Source: Allobosea sp. 67-29
Lineage (GTDB): Bacteria > Pseudomonadota > Alphaproteobacteria > Rhizobiales > Beijerinckiaceae
NCBI RefSeq assembly: GCF_001898115.1
Contig: NZ_MKSQ01000008.1
Coordinates: forward strand, 35,379-99,378
Direction of reading: 5' to 3'
DNA length: 64,000 nt
Part shown: in pieces, positions 28,822-37,472 of the stretch
How positions within the stretch are numbered: position 1 is the first letter of the stretch
How the letters are laid out: every line of letters starts with the position of its first letter
Position numbers and translations under genes: made by a program
Notes under the pieces: model-generated
What the model was told of the DNA's origin: nothing
The model's database searches: none
What the model saw: only the letters and a program-made list of their open reading frames with translations

Positions 28822-29465
28822 ACCGAACCACCGAATCCGTGTTCCTTGACCAACGCCGCCATGGCCTGCGATCCCGATTCAGGATCGGCGCTCAAGCCGT
28901 TGAGAACGCCGAGCTTGTCGTCTTCCCGCCGGTTCTGGCTGAGCTTGAACTTTCCGACAATCGAGGCGATCGCGATCTCGATGCCGACGATGCCGCGCGC
29001 CTGCGCGGCGATGAACGGCTCCGGCGCATCGGCCACGGCCCAAGGCTCGGCGCGCGGCGCCTCCTGCTGCCGAGTCAATGATTCCAACTGCGCCCTGAGC
29101 CAGGTCTGATCCTCGATCGTACGGGCCGGGCCGCGGACCTGCACCGTAACGTAGTTCCAGGTCGGCACGACCTTGCCGCTCTCCCGCTTGGTCGCATACC
29201 AGGCGGGCGTGACGTAGCGCTCGACACCGGTGAAGATCACCAGCGTCTCGGCTCCGGCAGCGATCGCCTTCCACTGCGCGTTGGGGCGAGCGAGATGAGC
29301 CCGCAGCAGGCCCTGCTCGCCCTCGTCGGCATGCAGGACGAAAGGCACCGGATTGGCCATCAAACCGCCCTCGCCGGCCGTGACCAGCGTCGCCAGCGGG
29401 TGCTGTCGGATGACCGCATGCAACTGCGCGCGGTCCTCGACCTTGAAGTGACTGGGCTCGTACAT
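28818..29465 (-). CDS. FMN-binding negative transcriptional regulator, PaiB-type
   Basis: A 215-aa protein of the PaiB family, which has a split-barrel flavin-binding fold. Signature segments are [30 protein letters not shown], the [12 protein letters not shown] loop, [22 protein letters not shown] and the C-terminal [21 protein letters not shown]. Bacillus PaiB represses sporulation and protease genes; here the role is unknown and it may simply be an FMN-dependent enzyme. Its stop overlaps the smpB start, and dapA lies 53 nt upstream. Confidence 0.9.
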   Translation of the reverse strand: MYEPSHFKVEDRAQLHAVIRQHPLATLVTAGEGGLMANPVPFVLHADEGEQGLLRAHLARPNAQWKAIAAGAETLVIFTGVERYVTPAWYATKRESGKVVPTWNYVTVQVRGPARTIEDQTWLRAQLESLTRQQEAPRAEPWAVADAPEPFIAAQARGIVGIEIAIASIVGKFKLSQNRREDDKLGVLNGLSADPESGSQAMAALVKEHGFGGSV

Positions 29466-29518
29466 CGTTCCGGTATCCCTGGCTTCGGCCGGGGCGACCG
29501 GTCGAGCGCAAACCCTAT

Positions 29519-30412
29519 TTAGGCATTCAGCAGCCCGGCGAAAACCATGGCCTCGCGGATGGTCTTGCCCGTCGCCGGCGTCACCGGCATCAGCGGCAGG
29601 CGGATCTCCTCCTCGATGCGGCCGAGCAGCTTGAGCCCGTGCTTGGCACCGGCGAGGCCCGGCTCCTTGAAGGTCGCATCATGCAGCGGCACCAGACGGT
29701 CCTGCACCTTGAGCGCCTTGGCGTAGTCGCCCTTGAGGGCCGCCTCCATCAGGTCGGCGCAAAGACGCGGCGCGACATTGGCGACGACCGAGATGCAGCC
29801 ATGGCCGCCGGCCGCCATATAGGCGAGCGCCGTCATGTCCTCGCCCGAGAGCTGGATGAAGTCCGGCCCCATGGCATGGCGTTGCTGCGAGACCCGGGCG
29901 AGATTGGCGGTGGCATCCTTCACGCCTGCGATGTTCTTCAGCTCGTAGAGGCGGGTCATCGTCTCGACCGACATGTCGACCACCGAACGCGGCGGGATAT
30001 TATAGATGATGATGGGAAGCCCGATCGCATCGTTCACCGCCTTGAAGTGCTGATACATGCCCTCCTGGGTCGGCTTGTTGTAATAGGGCGTGACGACGAG
30101 GACAGCGTCAGCCCCCGCCTTCTCGGCATGGACGGCGAGGTCGATCGCCTCCGTGGTGTTGTTCGAGCCGGCTCCGGCGATGACCGGCACGCGGCCCTTG
30201 GCCTGCGCGACGACGATCTCGACGACCTGCTTGTGCTCGTCATGGGAGAGCGTCGGGCTCTCGCCGGTGGTGCCGACGGGCACGAGCCCAGTCGAGCCGC
30301 TCTCGATCTGCCAATCGACCAGCGCCCTGAGCGCAGCTTCGTCGACCTTGCCGTCTTTGAACGGCGTGACCAGAGCGGGCATCGAGCCGGTGAAGGCGGG
30401 GTGCTTGGTCAT
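29519..30412 (-). CDS. dapA: 4-Hydroxy-tetrahydrodipicolinate synthase
   Basis: Condenses pyruvate with aspartate semialdehyde, the committed step to lysine and diaminopimelate. In 297 aa: TTGESPTL near residue 44, the [14 protein letters not shown] motif, the tyrosine motif [15 protein letters not shown] (about residue 133) and the Schiff-base lysine in IAGVKDAT. The start used is MTKHPAF, the family N-terminus; the frame is open 22 codons further upstream. dapA, paiB and smpB run in the same direction with short spacing. Confidence 0.97.
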   Translation of the reverse strand: MTKHPAFTGSMPALVTPFKDGKVDEAALRALVDWQIESGSTGLVPVGTTGESPTLSHDEHKQVVEIVVAQAKGRVPVIAGAGSNNTTEAIDLAVHAEKAGADAVLVVTPYYNKPTQEGMYQHFKAVNDAIGLPIIIYNIPPRSVVDMSVETMTRLYELKNIAGVKDATANLARVSQQRHAMGPDFIQLSGEDMTALAYMAAGGHGCISVVANVAPRLCADLMEAALKGDYAKALKVQDRLVPLHDATFKEPGLAGAKHGLKLLGRIEEEIRLPLMPVTPATGKTIREAMVFAGLLNA

Positions 30413-30517
30413 GGGGGACGGTCCTGCGGCGAAAACACGGGGTTGCGGGCCGTCACACATAAACCGTCGCCTCGCCAAGGCAAAGCCAACAACCCATGAA
30501 AATGCGTGGCCTCATGG

Positions 30518-30532
30518 TTAAGCTTTCCTAAA
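30518..30532. promoter_or_regulatory. CtrA-like box upstream of the transglycosylase gene
   Basis: TTAA-GCTTTCC-TAAA matches the alphaproteobacterial CtrA consensus TTAA-N7-TTAA at seven of eight fixed positions, 51 nt before the slt start and about 106 nt from dapA. It may act on either divergent gene. Confidence 0.35.
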
Positions 30533-30582
30533 CCTGCTTCCCCGACCATCATCCGATGCCAGCACGAGGATGGAGTCACGCC

Positions 30583-32661
30583 ATGGCCCCGCCTGCCGTC
30601 CGGCGACGACTGCCGGGCATACTGCTACCGCTGCTGCTCTCCGCCTCCGCGACCCAGGCGGGCGACGACGGCGCACTCGCCAGCCAGCGAACGCTGGCGA
30701 TGATACCCGATGTCGAGTCCACCGGTTCGCTGCCGCCCTATCCTTCCGGCGCCCTGCGCGAGGACGACGCGATCAACCTCGCGGTGGTCCGTGCAGCCGT
30801 CACGGCCTATCGCAAGGGCGCGTTATCGGAGGGTGATGCCCTCTCCGCACGGATCGACGAACCGGCCATCCGGGCACTGCTGGAATGGGTCGCGATCCAT
30901 GCCAATGCCCGTGGCGTCTCCTTTACACGCATCGACGCCTTCCTGCGCGATCATCCGGACTATCCGGCCACAACCCGGTTTCGACGCCGCGCCGAGGAAG
31001 CGCTGATCACCGAGAGGAAGAGTCCGGCGATCGTTCGCGCCTTTTTTCACGGCCGGCAGCCGGTTTCGCCGGCCGGACGGATCGCGTTGGCACTGGCGCT
31101 CGACGACCAAGGCAAGACCGACGAGGCTCTCTCGCTGATCCGGCAAAGCTGGCGAACGGATCTTTTCGGGCAGGGGCTGGAGAAGATCGTGCTCGGCCGG
31201 TTCGGCGAGGCGTTGACGCAGGAGGATCACCGCCTGCGTGCCGAACGCTACCTGTTCCGGCCCGACGCGGCGGCGGCACTGCGGAGCGCTGCACGCGTCT
31301 CGCCCGACTATGTCGCGCTGGCCAAGGCCCGCCTGGCCAGCGCCAGGGCCAGGCGACCGATCTCGGACAAGCTGATCTCGGCCGTGCCGGCCTCGCTGCG
31401 GGGAGACATCTCCTTCGCCTTCCTGCAGGCGCAGCAGGCACGCCGGGCCGACAAGCTCGACGAGGCCGCCAAGGCGATGACCGCCATCCCGCGCGATCCC
31501 GCCCTGCTCGGCGATGGCGACGGCTGGTGGGAGGAGCGTCGCATCCTCTCGCGCAAGCTGCTCGATGCGGGAAACGCGCAGAAGGCCTACGAGATCGCCG
31601 CAGGCCACGGCGCGGAGGACCCAGCCGAACGGATCGAGGCCGAATGGCAGGCGGGTTTCATCGCGCTGCGCTTCCTGAAGAACGCAGAGGCGGCGCTCAG
31701 GCATTTCGACGCAGCGGCTGCTATCGCCGAAACGCCCATTTCGGTCGCCCGCGCAGCCTACTGGCAGGGCCGCGCCTATGAGGCGCTCGACAGGCCGGAA
31801 CACGCCAAGGCCGCATTCGGCAGGGCCGCGGAACAGCCCGTCGCCTATTACGGGCAGCTCGCCCGGGCCAGGCTCGGGCTCAACGACCTGCCGCTGCGCC
31901 TCACGGCCGCCTCGGGCCTCGATGCCTTGCCGGGACATCGCGGCGTGCGCCTGCTCTACCGGATCGGCGAACGCGGTCTCGCCAATCTGATGCTCGTCGA
32001 TCTCGCCCGACGCCTGCATACGGCGCCGGCTCTCGAAGCGATCGCGGCGATCGCGCGGCGGGAGTCGGACGCGCGCACCCTGGTTGCCATCGGCAAGGCC
32101 GCGCTGCAGCGCGGTTTCCCGCTCGACCAGGCAGCTTATCCGACGCATGGGGTGCCGGACTTCGACGTCCTGGGCGACCCGATGGAACGCGCCATCGTCC
32201 ACGCCATCGCCCGTCAGGAGAGCGCCTTCGATCCGACCGCGATGTCGCATGCGGGCGCGCGCGGGCTGATGCAGATGATGCCGGCGACCGCCCGCGAGAC
32301 GGCGCGACGCGCCGGGCTGCCCTTCGACTGGCAAAAGCTCGGCCGGGACCCGCTCTACGCGGCACGGATGGGCGCGGCCCATCTCAACGACCTGCTCCGG
32401 GAATGGCGCGGCTCCTACATCCTGACCTTCGCCGCCTATAATGCCGGCTCGCCGAACGTGAAGAAATGGATCGCGGCCTATGGCGACCCGCGCGATCCGG
32501 ATGTCGACGCCGTCGACTGGGTCGAGCGGATTCCCTTCTCCGAAACGCGCAACTACGTGCAGCGCGTGATGGAAAACCTGCAGGTCTACCGCCAGCGCCT
32601 CAACCAGCGCACCGCCTATCTGATCGACCACGACCTGAAACGCGGCGGCCCACGGGACTGA
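30583..32661 (+). CDS. slt: Soluble lytic murein transglycosylase
   Basis: Periplasmic enzyme that cleaves peptidoglycan between MurNAc and GlcNAc to give 1,6-anhydro products. The 692-aa protein has a signal sequence (about residues 1-27), a long TPR-like superhelix, then the goose-lysozyme-type domain: catalytic Glu546 in AIARQESAFDPTAMSHAG, GLMQMMPATARETA and AAYNAGSPNVKKWI. TGGAG lies 7 nt before the ATG. It is divergent from dapA. Confidence 0.94.
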   Translation: MAPPAVRRRLPGILLPLLLSASATQAGDDGALASQRTLAMIPDVESTGSLPPYPSGALREDDAINLAVVRAAVTAYRKGALSEGDALSARIDEPAIRALLEWVAIHANARGVSFTRIDAFLRDHPDYPATTRFRRRAEEALITERKSPAIVRAFFHGRQPVSPAGRIALALALDDQGKTDEALSLIRQSWRTDLFGQGLEKIVLGRFGEALTQEDHRLRAERYLFRPDAAAALRSAARVSPDYVALAKARLASARARRPISDKLISAVPASLRGDISFAFLQAQQARRADKLDEAAKAMTAIPRDPALLGDGDGWWEERRILSRKLLDAGNAQKAYEIAAGHGAEDPAERIEAEWQAGFIALRFLKNAEAALRHFDAAAAIAETPISVARAAYWQGRAYEALDRPEHAKAAFGRAAEQPVAYYGQLARARLGLNDLPLRLTAASGLDALPGHRGVRLLYRIGERGLANLMLVDLARRLHTAPALEAIAAIARRESDARTLVAIGKAALQRGFPLDQAAYPTHGVPDFDVLGDPMERAIVHAIARQESAFDPTAMSHAGARGLMQMMPATARETARRAGLPFDWQKLGRDPLYAARMGAAHLNDLLREWRGSYILTFAAYNAGSPNVKKWIAAYGDPRDPDVDAVDWVERIPFSETRNYVQRVMENLQVYRQRLNQRTAYLIDHDLKRGGPRD

Positions 32662-32753
32662 ACGCGCGCCGCGCCCGACGCAGCCGCTGCAGCGAGCTTT
32701 CGCGTCCGCTGCGGGCATGGTTAGGTGCCGGGATCGCCCCGACCGAGATCCCC

Positions 32754-33647
32754 ATGACTGCCGAGACCGATTTCGCCTCCCGCTTCTTCACGGCGTCCGA
32801 TGGGCTCAAGCTGCACGCGCGCGACTACGGCCCCCTCGCCTCGCCCGCGCTCCCGGTCATCTGCCTGCCGGGCTTCGCGCGAACCGCCGCGGATTTCCAC
32901 GAGATCGCGCTGGCCCTGTCACAGGACGACGCGAGGCCCAGGCGCGTGCTTGCGCTGGATTATCGCGGACGCGGCCTCTCGGCCTATGACAGCAACTGGA
33001 AGAACTACGATGTCCGCATCGAACTCGACGACCTCATGCAGGTCCTGGTGGTCGCGGGCATCGATCGGGCCGCGTTCATCGGGACCTCGCGCGGCGGCCT
33101 CCTGACGATGGCGCTCGCGGCGGCACGGCCCGCCGTCATCAAGGGCGTGGTGCTCAACGATGTGGGCCCGGTCATCGATGCGCGCGGCCTGCTGCGCATC
33201 CGAGGTTATGTCGGCAAGCTGCCGAAGCCGCGCAGCTTCTCTGAGGGTGCCGAGATCCTGAAGCGGCTTTCCGACCAGCAGTTTCCGCTGCTGAGCGATG
33301 CCGAATGGGAGCTGATGGCGAGACGGAGCTGGACCGACCGCGACGGTCCCTTGCGTCCCGACTACGATACCAACCTGATGAAGGTGCTGGAGGAACTGGA
33401 CCTCGAAGCGCCGCTGCCTGTCCTCTGGCCGTATTTCGACGCGCTGCAGGGCGTGCCGATGCTGGCGATCCGCGGAGCGAATTCCGACCTGCTCGCCGAG
33501 AAGACGCTGGAAGAGATGGCGGCGCGCCATCCCGACTGCGAAATCCATGTCGCGCCCGGCCAGGGCCACGCGCCGCTGCTCGGCAGCAGGGACATGATCC
33601 GCCGCATCGGCAAGCTCGTCGCCAAGGCGGAACGGCACGGCGCCTAG
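32754..33647 (+). CDS. Alpha/beta hydrolase
   Basis: A 297-aa hydrolase. It shows the oxyanion-hole segment VICLPGFARTAADFHEIA, then LALDYRGRGLSAYD, the nucleophile elbow AFIGTSRGGLLTM (Ser in G-T-S-R-G, about residue 109), and the catalytic His in APGQGHAPLL. The fold is that of small-molecule esterases and C-C hydrolases; the substrate is not predictable. It is not obviously operonic: slt is 92 nt upstream and the gene runs towards the minus-strand HHH gene. Confidence 0.85.
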   Translation: MTAETDFASRFFTASDGLKLHARDYGPLASPALPVICLPGFARTAADFHEIALALSQDDARPRRVLALDYRGRGLSAYDSNWKNYDVRIELDDLMQVLVVAGIDRAAFIGTSRGGLLTMALAAARPAVIKGVVLNDVGPVIDARGLLRIRGYVGKLPKPRSFSEGAEILKRLSDQQFPLLSDAEWELMARRSWTDRDGPLRPDYDTNLMKVLEELDLEAPLPVLWPYFDALQGVPMLAIRGANSDLLAEKTLEEMAARHPDCEIHVAPGQGHAPLLGSRDMIRRIGKLVAKAERHGA

Positions 33648-33715
33648 ATGATCGCGCCTCCCCGTCGGAAGCGATAACGATGATCCCGCTCGGCGCGGGA
33701 GCGTCGCATTTTTCC

Positions 33716-33734
33716 GAGAAGCGGATTCCGCTTT
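33716..33734. repeat. Short intergenic palindrome (copy 2 of 2)
   Basis: GAGAAGCGGATTCCGCTTT lies between the convergent hydrolase and HHH-protein genes. It is a hairpin with outer arms CCGAGAA and TTCTCGG (33714-33740) and matches copy 1 at 24868-24886, with a compensating stem change. It may also help end transcription, though it lacks a T-run. Confidence 0.5.
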
Positions 33735-33767
33735 TCTCGGGCCGCTGCTCGAGCGGTGATCGCTGGC

Positions 33768-34838
33768 TCAGCCGGCTCCTCGCTCCGCCTTCAGCGCGCG
33801 CGAGTGCTGGGTCTCGCCGCCATGGGCGAGAATGCCGGCATCCTCGCGCCAGTTCTCCGCCAGCCCGCGCCCGGGCACCCCGGCAAAGGCCGAAACGTAG
33901 CGCATCTCGTCGTCTGCGAGCGCGGCGAGCTGATCGAAATGCCAGATGCCCAGCCGGTTGAGATCGTTCGCGATGGCCGGTCCGATTCCCTTGACCAGCG
34001 TCAGGTCGTCGGCGTTGCCGGCGCGCGCCGAAGCGATCAGGTTCGCCGGCCGCCGGCCCTCGAATTCGCCGACCTCCGGCGCCGCGACGTTGCCTTCTCC
34101 GGCGGGACCATCGTCGCGCGACGTCTCCACCAGCCCCGAACGTGCCCGGTCGGCAAATTCCGTCGAGCCTCCGGCGGCCAAAAGCTTTGCCTGACCGACC
34201 CAGTCCTCCCGCTCGATGCGACCGGGAAAGGCGAGATAGCTGCCGACCCATTCGACATTCGCGGATGTCCAGGCCGCGACCTGCTCGAAATGCCAGACCC
34301 CGAGCCCATGCAGGCGGCCTTCGTTCTGCCGGCCGATTCCCTTGATCAATTTGAGATCGTCGGGCTTGCCGCCGCGCGCCTCTTTCAGAGCGGCAGGGCG
34401 CTCGCCGGGCAAAGCAGACTCGTTCGCGACGGGCGTAAGCGCAGGCTCGATATGGTCCGGAACCGCCACGACGGCTGCTAGGACCGCTGTGGAGGCGGGA
34501 ACGTCCGCTGCCGGCTTCTCCGGCTGCGCTGCCGGCCCCGAAAGCGGGGCCGATACGCCGGCAGCGGCCTCGGACGGACGAAGGATCGTGCCGGCCACGC
34601 AGCCCAGCCAGTAGACCGCGGCGAACAGCAGCGCCGTTTCGAGCCACATCGCGGGCACGCCGTTGACGAGCTGGAACCAGGTCAAGGCCGCGCCGCCGGC
34701 CCAAAGCAGCGCGATGAAGCTCCAGCCGCCGCTCCAGAGGCGGCGCGAGCGCCCGCTATGGCTGATCCAGCCCATGGCGAAGCCGAGGACGAGCGCGGCG
34801 AGGAGAAACCAGGCGAACCGGCTGGCGAGATAGAGCAT
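33768..34838 (-). CDS. Membrane protein with two helix-hairpin-helix-like domains
   Basis: A 356-aa protein. Three hydrophobic helices at about residues 8-25, 38-57 and 66-86 anchor it. After a variable linker come two similar modules (about 158-222 and 274-340): DLKLIKGIGRQNEGRLHGLG...WVGSYLAFPGRIEREDW and DLTLVKGIGPAIANDLNRLG...YVSAFAGVPGRGLAENW. From memory this HHH-like module is also appended to NuoE in Hyphomicrobiales. It starts 10 nt after the stop of the OmpA-type gene, so the two are an operon. Nucleic-acid binding is only inferred from the fold. Confidence 0.75.
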   Translation of the reverse strand: MLYLASRFAWFLLAALVLGFAMGWISHSGRSRRLWSGGWSFIALLWAGGAALTWFQLVNGVPAMWLETALLFAAVYWLGCVAGTILRPSEAAAGVSAPLSGPAAQPEKPAADVPASTAVLAAVVAVPDHIEPALTPVANESALPGERPAALKEARGGKPDDLKLIKGIGRQNEGRLHGLGVWHFEQVAAWTSANVEWVGSYLAFPGRIEREDWVGQAKLLAAGGSTEFADRARSGLVETSRDDGPAGEGNVAAPEVGEFEGRRPANLIASARAGNADDLTLVKGIGPAIANDLNRLGIWHFDQLAALADDEMRYVSAFAGVPGRGLAENWREDAGILAHGGETQHSRALKAERGAG

Positions 34839-34848
34839 GTCCGTCCCC

Positions 34849-37206
34849 CTACTTCGCCACCGTGAACTGGACCCGGCGGTTCATCTCGCGGGCCCGCGGG
34901 GCCCCATACGGCACGAGCGGCCGGGTCGATCCGTATCCCCTCACGTCGAGCTGGGCGGGGTCGATGCCGCGTCGGACCAGTTCGTCGCGTACTCGCAGCG
35001 CCCGCCTCTGGGACAGATCGAGATTGTCGAAGCCGCGCCAGTCGCCGTCGCGATTGGCATGTCCCTCGATCGTCACGCGCGAGCCGGGGCACTTCTTCAG
35101 GATCGTCGCCGCCTCGCCGATGACGCGCTCGGTCACCGCGTCGAGCTCGACCACGGATGTGCCCTGTGCGAACAGCACCGGGTTATGCCTGGTCAAGCCG
35201 TCGAGGTCGTTCTGGCAGCTCGCCGGCGGATCGACGACGCAGCCCGTCTGGCGCTGGCCGACGACCACGTCTGCCGTGAAGCCGGACGGCAAGCCGGTCG
35301 ACGCGCTGGTCTCGACCTCGCTCCGGATCAGGTCCCGACAGGTCAGACCACGTAAGGTGACGGACTGGTCGGTGATGGTCGCCGAGCCGATATCCAGGCG
35401 CAGAAGATCGGCGAGGGCCGTCCTGGCTGCCTGGGCGAAGCCGTCCGGCGCACCCGGCAAGATCACCGTGGTATCGTCGAGCCTGCTGCCCAGCGGCGTT
35501 TCCGCTACCAGGGCCCGGAGCGCGGCGCGGGTCGCCTCATCGGGGAGATAACCGGAGAAGCTTGCGCCGCTGCGATCAGCCGATAGCGAGAGGCCGTAGG
35601 GGCGCACCTTCACCGCCCCAGCCACTGTCGGCACGGACAAGCCCGGAGGGTGAGCGCCTGCCAGCAGGCCCTGCAGGGCTTGCCAACCGGCGGCATCGGC
35701 AGCTTCGCCCGCGATCGAAAGACCGCCCTCGCGAATCGAGACGCTGCCCGCCTTGAGCTTCGACAGAGCCTCCAATGCATAGCCTGCGGAGGCGGCGAAA
35801 TCTCCGGCAGGTTGCATTCCAGCGACGGGCTCCATGCGATCATCGACGCCGAAGCCGCCGAAGAGCTGCCCGGCCCGTGCCAGGATATCGGCCTTCGCGG
35901 CCAGATCGGGCACCGATCCTGCCATGACAAGGCGTTGCCCTTCGCGCCGCGCCGTCCACGGCACAATCGGCGCAGGAGCTGGCTTGGCGACCGGCGGAGC
36001 CTGCACGGCGGGCGTCGCGGCGGCCGGCGAAGGAGCGGCAGCGCGGCTGGGCTCCGGCACAGGAGCCTGTTCGGGCACGGCCGCGGGAGATGTCGATGGC
36101 GCAGGCGTCACGCCTTCGAGATTGAGGCCGGGAATTTCGGGCAAAGGCGGCATGGCCAGCTCAGGCGGCGGAGCAGGCGGGCATTCGATCGTCGCCTGGG
36201 CGACCGAGTCGGGGCCGTCGAGCTGCGCGATCTGCAGACGCAAAGCCTGGCAAGCGGCGTAGGTCGCCGGACCCAGCCCGGAGAGCTTGTAGGCATCCCC
36301 CACAATCTCGGCCTTGCCGCTTCTCAGCCGGGCGAGATCGGCTGCGGCACGCCGAACCTTGTCGATGAAGGCGGCGGGCGCTCCCGCGCCGGGCTTCATG
36401 GCGTCCGTGATCGCAACGGGAGACGGAAAGCTGGCCTTCAAGGCCGAGAGGATCTGCTGCCGGGCAGCCTGGTCGGGAAAGAAGCCTTCGACTTCGAGCG
36501 TATCGGGCGTCAGATGCGCCGCACTCCAGCGATAGGGCGCGATCGTCGGCGGCTCCAGACCGCAGGGAACCGCGGCGAAGCCGGCGACCGGCGGCTTCGC
36601 GCCAATCGCCTCCAGGGCCTGAAAAGCCTCGGGGCTGGCGGCCTTGCCTTCGATGCAGAAGCGGCCATCGTCCAGCGCGATCCGCCCCGATGCGAGTTGC
36701 GGCACGGCGGCCATCATCGCCGCGGTCATCGCCGCAAAACCTTCGGGCGCGCCGAAGGCGACGGTCTGGCGGTCGTCGATCCGCAGACCCGGCAGGGCTG
36801 CCGCCGCGGCGGCGGTATTCGCATCGGCGACCGCGAGATCCGGGACGAAGCCCCCGATCGTCACCACACCGGGCAATCTGCTGACGAACCAGGAATAGGG
36901 CTTCTGGGCTACGACCTGGGACAGTCCCCCAAGCGCGCGACGCACGCCGAATTCGCTGCGCAGCTGCGCCATCGCCTTGCCCGCACCGTCCGCGGACAGA
37001 ACTTCACCGGCGATGGTGACGTCACGCCCCTCGACCAGGGCCGTCACGGGCCTCGCTCCCGGCGCGGTACCGGCCCCCGCATGCACGGCCCGTTCGGCCC
37101 GCGCCGCTACGTCCCGCTGGATCGCAGGGTCGAGGAAAAGATTGCCGGCGCCCCATAGCAGCGCCAAGGGAATCACGCCCCAGAGCCAGCGCGTCGGCTG
37201 CGACAT
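34849..37206 (-). CDS. OmpA-family protein with four repeated BON-like modules
   Basis: A 785-aa envelope protein. Residues 7-25 are an uncleaved-looking membrane anchor. Four related modules of about 80 aa begin with G-x-x-P-D at residues about 119, 241, 430 and 553, each with a later DD or TD, a GAP-x-x-F-like turn (GAPEGF, GAPAAF, QPAGDF, GAPDGF) and a final LxxLxxGxAxI strand. A proline/alanine-rich linker (about 340-416) separates modules 2 and 3. The C-terminal OmpA peptidoglycan-binding domain (676-785) has EGHANRDGD, NLDLSQRRALRVRDEL and NRRVQF. GAGGGG precedes the ATG. The layout recalls mycobacterial ArfA. Confidence 0.82.
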   Translation of the reverse strand: MSQPTRWLWGVIPLALLWGAGNLFLDPAIQRDVAARAERAVHAGAGTAPGARPVTALVEGRDVTIAGEVLSADGAGKAMAQLRSEFGVRRALGGLSQVVAQKPYSWFVSRLPGVVTIGGFVPDLAVADANTAAAAAALPGLRIDDRQTVAFGAPEGFAAMTAAMMAAVPQLASGRIALDDGRFCIEGKAASPEAFQALEAIGAKPPVAGFAAVPCGLEPPTIAPYRWSAAHLTPDTLEVEGFFPDQAARQQILSALKASFPSPVAITDAMKPGAGAPAAFIDKVRRAAADLARLRSGKAEIVGDAYKLSGLGPATYAACQALRLQIAQLDGPDSVAQATIECPPAPPPELAMPPLPEIPGLNLEGVTPAPSTSPAAVPEQAPVPEPSRAAAPSPAAATPAVQAPPVAKPAPAPIVPWTARREGQRLVMAGSVPDLAAKADILARAGQLFGGFGVDDRMEPVAGMQPAGDFAASAGYALEALSKLKAGSVSIREGGLSIAGEAADAAGWQALQGLLAGAHPPGLSVPTVAGAVKVRPYGLSLSADRSGASFSGYLPDEATRAALRALVAETPLGSRLDDTTVILPGAPDGFAQAARTALADLLRLDIGSATITDQSVTLRGLTCRDLIRSEVETSASTGLPSGFTADVVVGQRQTGCVVDPPASCQNDLDGLTRHNPVLFAQGTSVVELDAVTERVIGEAATILKKCPGSRVTIEGHANRDGDWRGFDNLDLSQRRALRVRDELVRRGIDPAQLDVRGYGSTRPLVPYGAPRAREMNRRVQFTVAK

Positions 37207-37422
37207 CGTTCGCCCCTCATTCCTCGCCGCCAGCACGGCGAAGCCGCTCTCCTTTGCCCAATCATAGTCTCGTCAAGGGCTTGGAGCCATGTCCCGATCT
37301 CGCGATTCAACACACCCATGGCAAAGCCGGGCGCGAGGAACCGATTTCGGGCTTCTGGGATCAATGAGCGCGGATCGTCCCAAGGTCGTCAACCGGGAAG
37401 ATTCAACCACCCACAGCCAACG

Positions 37423-37450
37423 AAAAAAGCCCCGGGTTTCCCCGGGGCTT
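37423..37450 (-). terminator. Intrinsic terminator of the porin gene
   Basis: On the minus strand a 10-bp perfect stem (AAGCCCCGGG / CCCGGGGCTT, 4-nt loop) is followed by a run of T, 22 nt after the porin stop. The rest of the gap to the OmpA-type gene (37207-37422) holds no gene I can support. Confidence 0.9.
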
Positions 37451-37472
37451 CCGACTGAGATCGGAGAACCGA

